Assembly (NCBI GenBank): GCA_008933735.1
Contig: WBUL01000008.1
Span: forward strand, 124,001-188,000
Direction of reading: 5' to 3'
Source: Anaerolineae bacterium
Lineage (GTDB): Bacteria; Chloroflexota; Anaerolineae; Aggregatilineales; J027
Length of the DNA: 64,000 nt
This document shows, in pieces, positions 7,918-16,981 of the stretch; within the stretch, counting starts at the first letter, position 1, and each line of letters begins with the position of its first letter. Position numbers and translations under genes: made by a program. The notes below the pieces were generated by a model. That model was not told the DNA's origin. It was given only the letters and a program-made list of their open reading frames with translations, and searched no databases.

Positions 7918-9417
7918 TCATACTTTTCGGGTAAGAATGGTGCTTCTATCTCCGCCTAACACGGGCAGCCATACCGTAAAAACTGTCCCTACGTCAATCT
8001 GACTGACGACCTGAATCTGCCCATTATGGGCCTTGATAATCTCGTAAGTAATCGCCAGACCCAGCCCTGTTCCGCCCTGCTTGGCACGGTTGCGACTTTT
8101 ATCCACCTGATAAAACCGTTCAAAAATGCGTGATACATCTTCCGGCGGGATGCCTTCGCCTGTGTCCTGTACCTCCACCTGAATGCCACCATCAAGGGGC
8201 TTTGCCCGCAGCCAGACATGTCCGCCTGTATTCGTATGCTTGATGGCATTATCTACTAAATTAGTAAACGCCTGAGTCAGTCTGTCACCGTCACCTGCGA
8301 TACGGAACAACGGCGGCACTTCGAGGTGCAGTTCCACTCCTTTCTGACGGGCTTTAATCGCCAGACTGCTGCCAACCGCCGTTAATACACGGTCAAATTC
8401 AACGGCATGGCGAAGCATCTGCATTTTACCGGCCTGTATCCTGGCGATGTCCAGCAGGTCGGCCACAAGCCGCCCCATGCGATTGGCCTCTTCATTGATA
8501 ACCTGTGCGGCATGTTTAATATCTTGCGGGTCGGAACTCACGCCATCGATGAGTGCCTGAGAAAATCCATGAATGCTGGTCAGGGGTGTGCGTAAATCGT
8601 GAGTGACATTCGCCAGAAAATCAGTTTGTGACTGCTGCGCTAATTTCACCTGTTCGGTCATTTCATTAAAGGCCTGGGCAACCATCTGCGCTTCTGAAGG
8701 GCCCGTGACCGGGACTTTCAAATTGTAATTTCCGTGGGCGACTGCGATTGCTGCCCTTGCAACCGCCTGTAAGGGGCGTGCTACGGAACGGGATACCCAG
8801 AAGGAAAGCAGCAGGGCAATCCCAAGACCAACTGTTCCTGCCTGACACAGGGGCAGCAGAAATGTCCCACCGTAAGTGTCAAAAAGATAGCCAATAGTTG
8901 GCTCAGGGCGGGGTGTCGCAACCATGATTTCAATGCCCGGACTCTGTTCGGTCGTCAGGGTAAAACGCTGGCTGGAAAACACCCATTCCACGTCGTTCTT
9001 ATCCCTGAAAATGCCAGAGGCTAATATTGTGTTGAGTCGTTCGCGCTGGGTGACCAGGCGGCGTTCGGGCGGCGGTATGGGCAGTTGTTCGTCGGTCTTG
9101 AATTCCCCAGCGGAGTCGTAAATCACAAGGCCATTACCCCGCAGCAAGAGCACCCGGTTTCCGTCTGCCTGTTCAGTGAAGTGTACCGCCAGTTGTTCAA
9201 TTTCATCCCGGCGTGGCAGGCGATTCTGCTGGCGGAAGGTTTGCCATTCGTTGACGAAATTCAAGTCCAGTAATGTCGCCGTCAGATCATTCACAGTTTC
9301 TTCAATAGGGACAGGGCGCGTGCGAAGTACCAGTACCCAGATCACACCGATAATACACAGGGTAACAGCGAGAACAACAAGAAAAGCGGCGATCAGCCGA
9401 TATTGCAGACGGTTCAT
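7918..9417 (-). CDS. Membrane sensor histidine kinase (HAMP-HisKA-HATPase)
   Basis: A 499-residue orthodox sensor kinase. Transmembrane helix 1 (residues 9-31), an extracytoplasmic sensor domain (about 32-182), helix 2 (183-208), a HAMP linker (209-262), HisKA with the phosphorylated histidine H273 in THDLRTPLTS, and an HATPase domain with N box (TNLVDNAIKHT), DTGEGIPPED and GTGLGL. It lacks an adjacent response regulator, so it is an orphan in this window. The start overlaps the stop of the MFS gene by 4 bases (ATGA), which suggests that the transporter and kinase are co-translated and may sense or respond to the same compound. Ligand unknown. Confidence 0.93.
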   Translation of the reverse strand: MNRLQYRLIAAFLVVLAVTLCIIGVIWVLVLRTRPVPIEETVNDLTATLLDLNFVNEWQTFRQQNRLPRRDEIEQLAVHFTEQADGNRVLLLRGNGLVIYDSAGEFKTDEQLPIPPPERRLVTQRERLNTILASGIFRDKNDVEWVFSSQRFTLTTEQSPGIEIMVATPRPEPTIGYLFDTYGGTFLLPLCQAGTVGLGIALLLSFWVSRSVARPLQAVARAAIAVAHGNYNLKVPVTGPSEAQMVAQAFNEMTEQVKLAQQSQTDFLANVTHDLRTPLTSIHGFSQALIDGVSSDPQDIKHAAQVINEEANRMGRLVADLLDIARIQAGKMQMLRHAVEFDRVLTAVGSSLAIKARQKGVELHLEVPPLFRIAGDGDRLTQAFTNLVDNAIKHTNTGGHVWLRAKPLDGGIQVEVQDTGEGIPPEDVSRIFERFYQVDKSRNRAKQGGTGLGLAITYEIIKAHNGQIQVVSQIDVGTVFTVWLPVLGGDRSTILTRKV

Positions 9418-10730
9418 TGTGACTGCGGCTCACGGATCCGAATCGTGGCATAAGCGCTGAAAGCAAATAATACCATGATAATCCCGAAAAGGATGGAGTA
9501 TCCGGCAGCAGGCTCACTGGCACGGTCATTAATTGCGTCAATCAGATAGCCCCCCAACAGGCCAAAAATTCCACCGAGGGTGGTCGCCACATTTGCAAGC
9601 CCAAGATAAAACCCGGCCCGCCGGCTGGGAACGATATTGGTAATCAGCGCCCATCCCGCGCTGAAAAATATCCCTGACCCCATGCCAATAACACAAATCG
9701 CAATCACTGCCAGCGTCAGCCCCGGTGCGTCGATCAGTACCAGGGTCGCTGCGCTGGCAGCGATGCTGCCTGCCGCCGCCACCTGTTTTTTGCCTAACTG
9801 GTCAGCGACCCAGCCGCCGATGAGGGTAACCACGAAAACCAGAATCCCTGTCGCCAGCAGAATCATCCCCTGAAGTGAGCGGGCTTCTTCGCCGCTGTAA
9901 CCAAATACATCCGTGAGGTAAGTAATGCCAAACTTCCCCAGGGTATTGAAACAGGAATAAAACATAAAACGGCTGGCCAGCCACCATAACAACGGGCGTC
10001 GGCGAAAAATATGCCAGACGGAAAGCCTGTACAGACTGATTTGGGCACTGGTGCGGCTGCCTGAAGATGCAGCATACCATCCTGTATAACGCTTGATTAA
10101 ACTGGATTTTTGACGCGGAGAAAAGGCAGCCACTTTACCCGCTATACTTCGTATCGAAATCAGCGCAGCGACCAGCAGCCCGAAACCTGAGACAGCCACC
10201 GCCAGTGTGGGCTGCGTGTGATTCCCCAGAAATAGAAAAACCACTACGCCGCTCATGACAATACCAGCCAATTCAAGGACAGTTTTCAGGCTGGCCGCAA
10301 CACCACGCTGCGACGGATGAACATAATCAGAGATCAATGCCTGCATCGGGCTTTGTATGGTGTTCAGCCCAATCTGCAAAATAATGATGCTGGAAATCAA
10401 AATACCCCAGGTCTCCGCATTTGCAACGATCAACAAGGCGAGGGTACTGATCAAAATTCCCACAAACAGATAAGGGTAGCGGGTGCGGGTGCGGTCACTG
10501 AGCAAACCGACCGCAGGCTGGATCATTGTGGCGACCAGCAGCCCTACAATACCCAGTGTGCCAAGAGCGGTATTCAGGCGGTGTTCATCCAACAGTCCTC
10601 GATCAATAAAGCGGTTTAAAACATAATGGTACAGATTTGGATTATTGATCAGATGCACCATGGATAGACTGAAACCCGGTGCATTCAGCGCGAGAAAGAA
10701 CCACCAGGATTGATTTTGCAGGCGAGACAC
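9414..10730 (-). CDS. Major facilitator superfamily transporter
   Basis: A 438-residue protein with about 12 hydrophobic helices and the loop motif LSDRTRTRYPYLF between helices 2 and 3, as in MFS and GPH-like sugar symporters. A central cytoplasmic loop (about residues 195-225) divides two six-helix halves, and the second half repeats the loop as GGWVADQLGKKQ. Substrate unknown; the RTRTRYP form of the loop recalls sugar transporters of plants and bacteria, but this is weak. It is the first gene of a unit with the sensor kinase (4-base overlap) and possibly rho. Divergent from the YtxH-like gene at 10801. Confidence 0.85.
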   Translation of the reverse strand: MSRLQNQSWWFFLALNAPGFSLSMVHLINNPNLYHYVLNRFIDRGLLDEHRLNTALGTLGIVGLLVATMIQPAVGLLSDRTRTRYPYLFVGILISTLALLIVANAETWGILISSIIILQIGLNTIQSPMQALISDYVHPSQRGVAASLKTVLELAGIVMSGVVVFLFLGNHTQPTLAVAVSGFGLLVAALISIRSIAGKVAAFSPRQKSSLIKRYTGWYAASSGSRTSAQISLYRLSVWHIFRRRPLLWWLASRFMFYSCFNTLGKFGITYLTDVFGYSGEEARSLQGMILLATGILVFVVTLIGGWVADQLGKKQVAAAGSIAASAATLVLIDAPGLTLAVIAICVIGMGSGIFFSAGWALITNIVPSRRAGFYLGLANVATTLGGIFGLLGGYLIDAINDRASEPAAGYSILFGIIMVLFAFSAYATIRIREPQSQ

Positions 10731-10800
10731 GTTTTTGTCCTAAAGTTTTCGGTGGAACTTGGGTTATAATTTCCCTAACTTAGTTCTAAAGGAACGCCTT

Positions 10801-11025
10801 ATGCTGCGTCAAGTCTCATCTTTAATGGTTGGTCTGGCCTGTGGTGCGGCGGTGGCTACTGTGGTCGTCCTGCTTCTGACCCCGGATTCCGGTGAAAATC
10901 TACGCAAGCGCACCCGTGGCTGGTATCACCAACTCCTGGCTGACAGCACACAGGCTGCGGAAACCCGCCGTGAGGAACTCCGTGCAGAATTGCAGCGAAA
11001 AATCGCGGCGCATACGCAAAACTAA
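10801..11025 (+). CDS. Small YtxH-like membrane protein
   Basis: A 74-residue protein: one N-terminal membrane helix with glycines (LMVGLACGAAVATVVVLLL), the TPDSGENLRKRTRGW motif right after it, then a charged amphipathic or coiled-coil tail. This is the layout of the YtxH family, small stress-linked membrane proteins of unknown mechanism. ATG 10801 has AAGGA at a proper distance; the ORF-track start at 10759 lies in the promoter region, where a TATAAT is seen at 10765-10770. It is probably transcribed alone, since a separate promoter precedes the next gene. Confidence 0.75.
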   Translation: MLRQVSSLMVGLACGAAVATVVVLLLTPDSGENLRKRTRGWYHQLLADSTQAAETRREELRAELQRKIAAHTQN

Positions 11026-11029
11026 TGTC

Positions 11030-11057
11030 TTTACGCTGTCCCCCATACTGGTATAGT
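11030..11057 (+). promoter_or_regulatory. Promoter for the polyprenol-sugar synthase / YfhO-flippase unit
   Basis: TTTACG (11030-11035), 16-base spacer and TATAGT (11052-11057). Predicted transcription start near 11063, with GGAGG at 11083 and the TTG start at 11093. Confidence 0.5.
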
Positions 11058-11092
11058 ATTCTCCACGCGCAAATGCGCTCTTGGAGGCTGTA

Positions 11093-11863
11093 TTGCAATT
11101 AACAATCGTGCTGCCCACGTATAACGAGGCCGAAAACTTAGAAAAGATGGTGAGGGCGCTGCTCGCTCTTACGATCCCCTGTTCAGTTCTGGTGGTCGAT
11201 GACAACTCGCCCGATGGCACAGGTCAGATTGCCGACCGTCTTTGCGGCGAATTTCCGGGTCGGGTCAAGGTGCTGCACCGACAAGGGAAAGAAGGATTGG
11301 GGAAAGCATACCTCGCGGGATTCAGGCAGGCCATTGAAGACGGGGCAGAGTTAATTATCCAGATGGACTGCGATTTTTCGCATCAACCAAAGTATGTTCC
11401 TGAGATGGTGTCGGCTGCCGAAGATGCCGACATGGTGCTGGCCTCACGCTTTGCGCCCGGTGGTAAAGTGGATGAAACATGGGCATGGTGGCGCAAATTA
11501 TTGAGCTGGTTTGCCAACAGTGTGTATGTGCGTCTCATGCTGAACACTAATCTACGGGACTCAACAGGAGGTTTCCGGCTGTGGCGGCGCGAAACGTTGA
11601 TCGGGATGGATATTCAAAATCGGATTCATTCCAACGGCTATGTGTTCCAGGTGGAAATGGCCTACGTGGCCCTGAAACTCGGCTACAAGATCAAGGAAAT
11701 CCCAATTTACTTCCCTGACCGTGAACAAGGCGAATCCAAAATGAGTTTTTATATCCAGCGTGAGGCCGCCCTGCGCGTGCTGGAAGTTCGCCGCCGACAT
11801 GGACACCTGCGCCCAGAACACCGCGTCATTGAGACGCCTGCCATGGATCAAGTCAAAGCCTGA
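11093..11863 (+). CDS. Polyprenol-phosphate sugar synthase (GT2, DPM1-like)
   Basis: A 256-residue GT-A fold enzyme of the dolichol-phosphate mannosyltransferase type: it moves a hexose from a nucleotide sugar to polyprenyl phosphate on the inner face of the membrane. Visible motifs: TIVLPTYNEAENLEKMV at the N-terminus, VVDDNSPDGTG, the metal site QMDCDFSHQP, and SRFAPGG. There are no C-terminal membrane helices, so it resembles soluble DPM1 rather than CsbB or ArnC. The start is a TTG at 11093 with GGAGG five bases upstream; the ORF-track start at 11081 overlaps that binding site. Five bases separate its stop from the next gene, the YfhO-flippase fusion. That gene is the likely user of the sugar-lipid made here. 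Confidence 0.9.
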   Translation: MQLTIVLPTYNEAENLEKMVRALLALTIPCSVLVVDDNSPDGTGQIADRLCGEFPGRVKVLHRQGKEGLGKAYLAGFRQAIEDGAELIIQMDCDFSHQPKYVPEMVSAAEDADMVLASRFAPGGKVDETWAWWRKLLSWFANSVYVRLMLNTNLRDSTGGFRLWRRETLIGMDIQNRIHSNGYVFQVEMAYVALKLGYKIKEIPIYFPDREQGESKMSFYIQREAALRVLEVRRRHGHLRPEHRVIETPAMDQVKA

Positions 11864-11868
11864 TTTTC

Positions 11869-14800
11869 ATGAAAGTTCGCCGCCTGCTTCCAGACCTGCT
11901 GATCGCACTGGGTCTGCTGCTTCTGCCGCTGGCATTCTTTTTTCCGGTCACCCTGGGCGGCAAAACCCTGATTCCAGCGGACAACTTGTATCAGGTAGAG
12001 CCCTGGAGCAGTTACCGAGAGAGTCAGGGTGTACCAGAAATCCCACTTAACGGGCTGCTTTCTGACCTGATCTTACAGAATTACCAGTGGAAAACCTTTC
12101 TCAGGCAGAGCATTGACCAGCGGGAAATTCCTCTCTGGCAGCCGAATCAGTTTAGCGGCACACCATTTTTAGCGAATGGGCAGCATTCCGCGCTGTATCC
12201 CTTCAGCATCATTTATTATGTCATGCCGCTGGAAACCGCTTACGGTTGGTTCACCGTCAGCCAATTGTGGCTGGCAGGATTGTTCATGTATCTGTTTGTA
12301 CGCGGCCTGGGCCTAAGCCGCTTCGCAGGTATGGTTGCAGGGGTCGGGTACCAACTCAGCAGTTTTTTCATCGTTTCTACCGTGCATCCGATGATTCAGG
12401 CGGGGGCGGCGTGGCTGCCTCTCCTTCTGCTCATGCTGGAATTTATCATCCAGCGCCGCCCGTTTTTTGCTGGCCGCCAAAGCGGTTTCTCCACCTTACC
12501 CTGGGTGCTCATCGGTGGCATCGCCCTGGGAATGAGCTTTTTAGCGGGGCATGTCGAAATTACCTACTACACCCTGCTTATCATGGCAATGTATGCCCTG
12601 ATGCGCCTGATTGTTGAGACAAAGTGGAGATTCTCTTTTCCCTTAACACGTGGGGATGCAGGGGCAGCACCTTTTGCCCAACTTATTTTTATGCTCATCC
12701 TGTTGGTGCTGCTGGGGTTTGGACTGGGGGCAGTCCAGTTTATCCCCTTTGTTGAAACCGCCAGCGACAGCTTCCGAACCGAGCGATCCAGCCTGGAAGA
12801 GGTGCGGGATTATGCCCTGCCACTGCGGCATGTTGCCAAATGGCTGATACCCAATGTTTACGGCAATCCTGCCCACCATGAATATGTAGATATTTTTACC
12901 GATAAGCAAACACAGCACGATTGGATTCGGGTAGATGCCAATGGCAATGAGATCCGCGTCACGAATACTGATTTTGGGATCAAGAATTACGTGGAAGGCG
13001 GTGTTTACGTCAGCATCCTGATTCTGGTGTTGGCCTTCATTGGTTTATTCTTCAACCGGCAAGCCGGATTTTATCGCTGGGTATTTTTTATTTTAGGGCT
13101 TATCGCGGCGGCGTTCGCATTTGGCACCCCCTTGTACGCGGTCCTGTATTATTTATTCCCTGGTGTGAATCAGCTTCACACCCCATTCCGGTGGGCGTGG
13201 CTCATCACCTTCGTGCTGTGTATCTTTGCCGCTTACGGGGCAGATGTCCTGCTGAAAAACAGATCACGCTGGCTGACACGCGCCGGAATCGGGCTGGCGG
13301 TCGTTGGCCTGACCCTGATGCTGCTCATGGCATCCAGCCGCCAGTTTTATGACTCGATTGATTCTCCTGTGCAGCATCTCTACAATGGGCTGGCAAAAGC
13401 CAGCGAAGCCTTCCCCAATGCAAAAGCCTTCTACAGCTATGAAGCCAGCAATATTTACACTTTCGGCGTTATGGTTTTTACTGCCGGCTTGGTTCTCTGG
13501 CTCAGCCAGCGCAAATCGCCGGTCTGGCAGTTGGCCGCTATTCTGGTCATTGTGGTTGATTTGTATGCTGCCAGCGGTGATTTTAATACCCGTGCTGAGA
13601 AAACCTGGCTGAACTTCACCCCACCCGAAGTTGCCTTTTTACAACAGAAGAATCAGGAAAGCCTGGATTCCGCCAACGGCCCCATAAGAATTCAGGCGTT
13701 TAACTGGGGTGAGCGTCCGCTGGACGCTAATTCCGGATGGCGCTATGGATTACAGGATGTGCGTGGCTACGACAGCCTGTTCAGCAAACAGTATGCCGAT
13801 TACATGCGCCGGATCGCACCACAGGGGGAAGTTGATTTTAACCGCATCGCGCCGATCCTCTATGACAATCCGCAGGCCCTGCTGGATAGTCGTCTGAACG
13901 CGCTGAACGTCAGTTATATCATCACCGACTGGATCATCCGCCCTGAAGAAGAGTTTGGCGTAGAATCGCTGGAGGAAATTGGGCTGGAACAGGTCTATGA
14001 GAGTACGGGCACGCGGATTTATAAAAACAAAAATGCGCTGCCGCGTGCGTATAGTGTTGCAGGCGAAAAACCGGCCTTTGAGACCCTCGCTCCTGCGGAC
14101 TTCATTCCGGCAAAAATCACCCGCTACGAAAGTTCAACGGTTTTTGTCGATATAGAGGCCACCGAGGAGAGCTGGCTTATCCTCAGCGATACTTATGCCC
14201 CCGGCTGGCGGGCCTTTGTTCGTCCCCTGGGAGCCGATGAGGGCGAGGAAAAGGAAATTCATGTTGAGCGCGTGTTGGAAAACTTCCGAGGTGTCGCGCT
14301 TGAACCCGGTGCATGGACGGTGCGCTTCCGCTACAGCCCACAGAGTTTCCAACTGGGAGCATTCACCTCGTTTGTGAGCGGCATGGTGGTAATTTTTCTG
14401 GCGCTGTTGTGGCTGTGGACAACCTTCGTCAGAGAAAGTGCTGATTCGGACTCCGCCCGCCGTGTGATCAAAAACAGTCTGGCGCCGATTATCCTGAACC
14501 TCTTCAATCGGGGGATTGATTTTGCCTTCGCTTTTATCATGCTCCGCATTTTGGGGCCAGAAGGCGCGGGCATTTATTACTACGCGATTGTCATCTTTGG
14601 CTGGTTTGAAATCCTGACCAACTTTGGGTTGAATACGCTGCTCACCCGTGATGTTTCCCGCAACCGATCCCAGGCCCGGAACTATCTGCTCAATACGACC
14701 GCGCTGCGGCTGGCACTGGCCTTACTTGGCATTCCGGCGCTGGCGATCTTTCTGTTTATTCGTAATGCTGCGGTTTCCCCCACGCTGGATGAAACCGCGC

Positions 14801-15927
14801 TTGCGGCCATTGTGCTGCTGTATATTGGGCTGATCCCAAACAGCTTCAGCACCGGACTTACTGCCCTGTTTTATGCCTTTGAGAAAGCTGAATATCCCGC
14901 CGCGCTCACCACCGTCAGCACGCTGGCGAAAGTGTCATTAGGTCTGGGGGCGCTGCTGATGGGCTGGGGCGTGGTTGGCCTGGCTGGAGCGAGCATCCTC
15001 ACCAACGTTATGACGCTCGTAATGATGCTGTACCTCGCATGGCCGCTGATGCAGCCGGAAGTAGAAAAAGCGGTGTGGCACATCTCACCCGTTTTCATGC
15101 GCGGGATGGTTCATGAATCATGGCCGTTGATGCTCAACCATCTGCTGGCGACGATCTTCTTTAAGAGCGATGTCATTCTGATGGAAGCCATCAATGGGGT
15201 TGAAATCGTTGGTATCTACAGCACAGCGTACAAATGGCTTGACGCACTGAACATCATTCCCGCGTTTTTGACGATGGCGCTGCTGCCGCTCATGTCTCGG
15301 CAGGCGCATGAGGACAAAACCGCCCTGCGCCGCAACTACATCTTCGGCTTTAAGTCGCTTTACATGGTGGCGCTGCCCGTTGCCATCGTCACGACCTTCA
15401 TCGCGCCCGCTCTTATTGGTATTCTTGGTGGGGCGGAATTTTTGCCGGATGGTGGCATCGCGCTGCAAATTATGATCTGGTCCATTCTGGTCGGGTGGAT
15501 TAACAGCCTGACGCAGTATGTCTTAATTGCCCTTGACCGTCAGCGTTTGATTACATGGGCATTTATCGCTGCGGTGAGCTTCAACATCCTTGCCAATCTG
15601 ATCTTCCTGCCAGAGTACAGCTATCGTGCCGCCGCAGTGATTACGATTTTCAGTGAACTGGCACTGCTGGTCGGGTTTTATCGTCTGATTCGTGGCGATC
15701 TGGGCAGCATCAATTTTGTACAGGTCTTGTGGCGGCCTACGTTGGCGGGGGGGGCAATGCTCGGCGCGATAGTGCTCTGCTGGAATTTCAGTCCCCTCCT
15801 GGCGGTGCTGGCTTCTATCGTTGTTTATCCGGCAGTATTGATTATCTTCAAACCGCTCACTTCAGAAGAAGCCGAACGCCTGGGGCGGGTGATACCGGGT
15901 CGTTTGCGAAGTCGATTAGTTCGTTAG
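11869..15927 (+). CDS. YfhO-like GT-C glycosyltransferase fused to a MOP-superfamily flippase
   Basis: A 1352-residue two-part membrane protein. Residues 1 to about 850 match the YfhO type: an N-terminal helix, the extracytoplasmic loop with QPNQFSGTPFLANGQHSALYP, about 12 further helices, and an outer domain (about 570-825) ending with a last helix at about 828-848. A short charged linker (RESADSDSARR) leads to residues 860-1340, a complete Wzx/MATE-like flippase with NSLAPIILNLFNRGIDFAFA at its first helix and about 14 helices. YfhO in Firmicutes is the final transferase of three-part glycosylation systems, which also need a sugar-lipid synthase and a flippase. Here the synthase is the preceding gene and the flippase is fused on. 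No frameshift or stop is visible at the junction. Confidence 0.88.
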   Translation: MKVRRLLPDLLIALGLLLLPLAFFFPVTLGGKTLIPADNLYQVEPWSSYRESQGVPEIPLNGLLSDLILQNYQWKTFLRQSIDQREIPLWQPNQFSGTPFLANGQHSALYPFSIIYYVMPLETAYGWFTVSQLWLAGLFMYLFVRGLGLSRFAGMVAGVGYQLSSFFIVSTVHPMIQAGAAWLPLLLLMLEFIIQRRPFFAGRQSGFSTLPWVLIGGIALGMSFLAGHVEITYYTLLIMAMYALMRLIVETKWRFSFPLTRGDAGAAPFAQLIFMLILLVLLGFGLGAVQFIPFVETASDSFRTERSSLEEVRDYALPLRHVAKWLIPNVYGNPAHHEYVDIFTDKQTQHDWIRVDANGNEIRVTNTDFGIKNYVEGGVYVSILILVLAFIGLFFNRQAGFYRWVFFILGLIAAAFAFGTPLYAVLYYLFPGVNQLHTPFRWAWLITFVLCIFAAYGADVLLKNRSRWLTRAGIGLAVVGLTLMLLMASSRQFYDSIDSPVQHLYNGLAKASEAFPNAKAFYSYEASNIYTFGVMVFTAGLVLWLSQRKSPVWQLAAILVIVVDLYAASGDFNTRAEKTWLNFTPPEVAFLQQKNQESLDSANGPIRIQAFNWGERPLDANSGWRYGLQDVRGYDSLFSKQYADYMRRIAPQGEVDFNRIAPILYDNPQALLDSRLNALNVSYIITDWIIRPEEEFGVESLEEIGLEQVYESTGTRIYKNKNALPRAYSVAGEKPAFETLAPADFIPAKITRYESSTVFVDIEATEESWLILSDTYAPGWRAFVRPLGADEGEEKEIHVERVLENFRGVALEPGAWTVRFRYSPQSFQLGAFTSFVSGMVVIFLALLWLWTTFVRESADSDSARRVIKNSLAPIILNLFNRGIDFAFAFIMLRILGPEGAGIYYYAIVIFGWFEILTNFGLNTLLTRDVSRNRSQARNYLLNTTALRLALALLGIPALAIFLFIRNAAVSPTLDETALAAIVLLYIGLIPNSFSTGLTALFYAFEKAEYPAALTTVSTLAKVSLGLGALLMGWGVVGLAGASILTNVMTLVMMLYLAWPLMQPEVEKAVWHISPVFMRGMVHESWPLMLNHLLATIFFKSDVILMEAINGVEIVGIYSTAYKWLDALNIIPAFLTMALLPLMSRQAHEDKTALRRNYIFGFKSLYMVALPVAIVTTFIAPALIGILGGAEFLPDGGIALQIMIWSILVGWINSLTQYVLIALDRQRLITWAFIAAVSFNILANLIFLPEYSYRAAAVITIFSELALLVGFYRLIRGDLGSINFVQVLWRPTLAGGAMLGAIVLCWNFSPLLAVLASIVVYPAVLIIFKPLTSEEAERLGRVIPGRLRSRLVR

Positions 15928-15936
15928 GAGTTCAGA

Positions 15937-16944
15937 ATGGAATATCGATACATGGGGCGCACCGGCTTAAAAGTCAGCGAGTTGTGCCTGGGCGCGATGA
16001 CGTTTGGACGTGAAACCAGCGAACCGGACAGCTATCCAATGATGGATTATTTCGCTGAACACGGCGGGAATTTCATCGATACGGCGGATGTCTATTCGTT
16101 GGGCGTATCGGAAGAAATCGTTGGGCGCTGGCTAAAAAATAAGCCGCGTGACCAGTTTATTATTGCGACAAAAGTTCGTTTTTCAATGGGCAGCGGCCCC
16201 AATGATGTTGGCTTAAGCCGGAAGCACATTCTGGCGGGCGCGGAAGCCAGTCTGCGCCGCCTCGGAACCGACCACATTGACCTGTATCAGATTCATGGGT
16301 GGGACAGAGGCACTCCGTTAGAAGAAACCTTAAGCACCCTCAATACCCTGGTACAAAGTGGTAAGGTGCGTTATGTGGGCGTGAGCAATTATGCTGGCTG
16401 GCAGATGCAAAAAGCAGTTGACCTGAGCCGCCAGCACGGATGGGAGGTTTTTAGCTGCTTACAGCCGCTTTATAACCTACTTGACCGCACTATCGAGTGG
16501 GAACTCATTCCTGTCTGTGAAAATGAAGGCATCGGTATTATTCCCTGGAGTCCCTTACGCGGGGGCTGGCTGAGTGGTAAATATCATCGTGGGATGGAAA
16601 AACCGCCGGAAAACACCCGCATCAAAGAGGCAGAACGACAGGGTTGGAGCGAAGCCTGGAGCGCCTATGCTAACGAGCGCACCTGGACGGTGATTGACAC
16701 CCTGCTGGCGGTGGCAAAAGAGGTCGGGAAAACACCCGCGCAGGTTGCGCTAAACTGGTTGTTACGGCGGCCAGGGGTGACTGCACCGATCATTGGGGTC
16801 CGGTCAATGGAACACCTGAAGGATAACATGGGCGCGGTGGGGTGGCTGCTGAACGAGGCACAGATGCAAAAACTGAACCAGGTCAGCGAACCGGATGCCC
16901 CATATCCCTATAGCTTTATCACGGGTTTCCAGAGAGATCGGTAA
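15937..16944 (+). CDS. Aldo/keto reductase
   Basis: A 335-residue NADPH-dependent (beta/alpha)8 oxidoreductase of the AKR superfamily, close to the potassium-channel beta / YghZ / YajO-type groups. Tetrad residues are seen: Asp in FIDTADVYS, Tyr in the same motif, Lys in IIATKVRFS and His in LYQIHGWD. The cofactor end shows [14 protein letters not shown]. Start ATG has TTAGGAG upstream. It follows the fusion gene by 9 bases and may share its transcript, though its metabolic link to it is unclear. Substrate unknown. Confidence 0.9.
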   Translation: MEYRYMGRTGLKVSELCLGAMTFGRETSEPDSYPMMDYFAEHGGNFIDTADVYSLGVSEEIVGRWLKNKPRDQFIIATKVRFSMGSGPNDVGLSRKHILAGAEASLRRLGTDHIDLYQIHGWDRGTPLEETLSTLNTLVQSGKVRYVGVSNYAGWQMQKAVDLSRQHGWEVFSCLQPLYNLLDRTIEWELIPVCENEGIGIIPWSPLRGGWLSGKYHRGMEKPPENTRIKEAERQGWSEAWSAYANERTWTVIDTLLAVAKEVGKTPAQVALNWLLRRPGVTAPIIGVRSMEHLKDNMGAVGWLLNEAQMQKLNQVSEPDAPYPYSFITGFQRDR

Positions 16945-16949
16945 TGCAC

Positions 16950-16973
16950 TGGGCGAGGTGCTGCCCTCGCCCA
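16950..16973. terminator. Bidirectional hairpin between convergent genes
   Basis: TGGGCGAGG (16950-16958) and CCTCGCCCA (16965-16973) pair perfectly over a six-base loop. It lies between the stop of the aldo/keto reductase and the stop of copB, so it can end transcription from both sides. Neither side has a strong T-run. Confidence 0.55.
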
Positions 16974-16981
16974 ATTGATGA

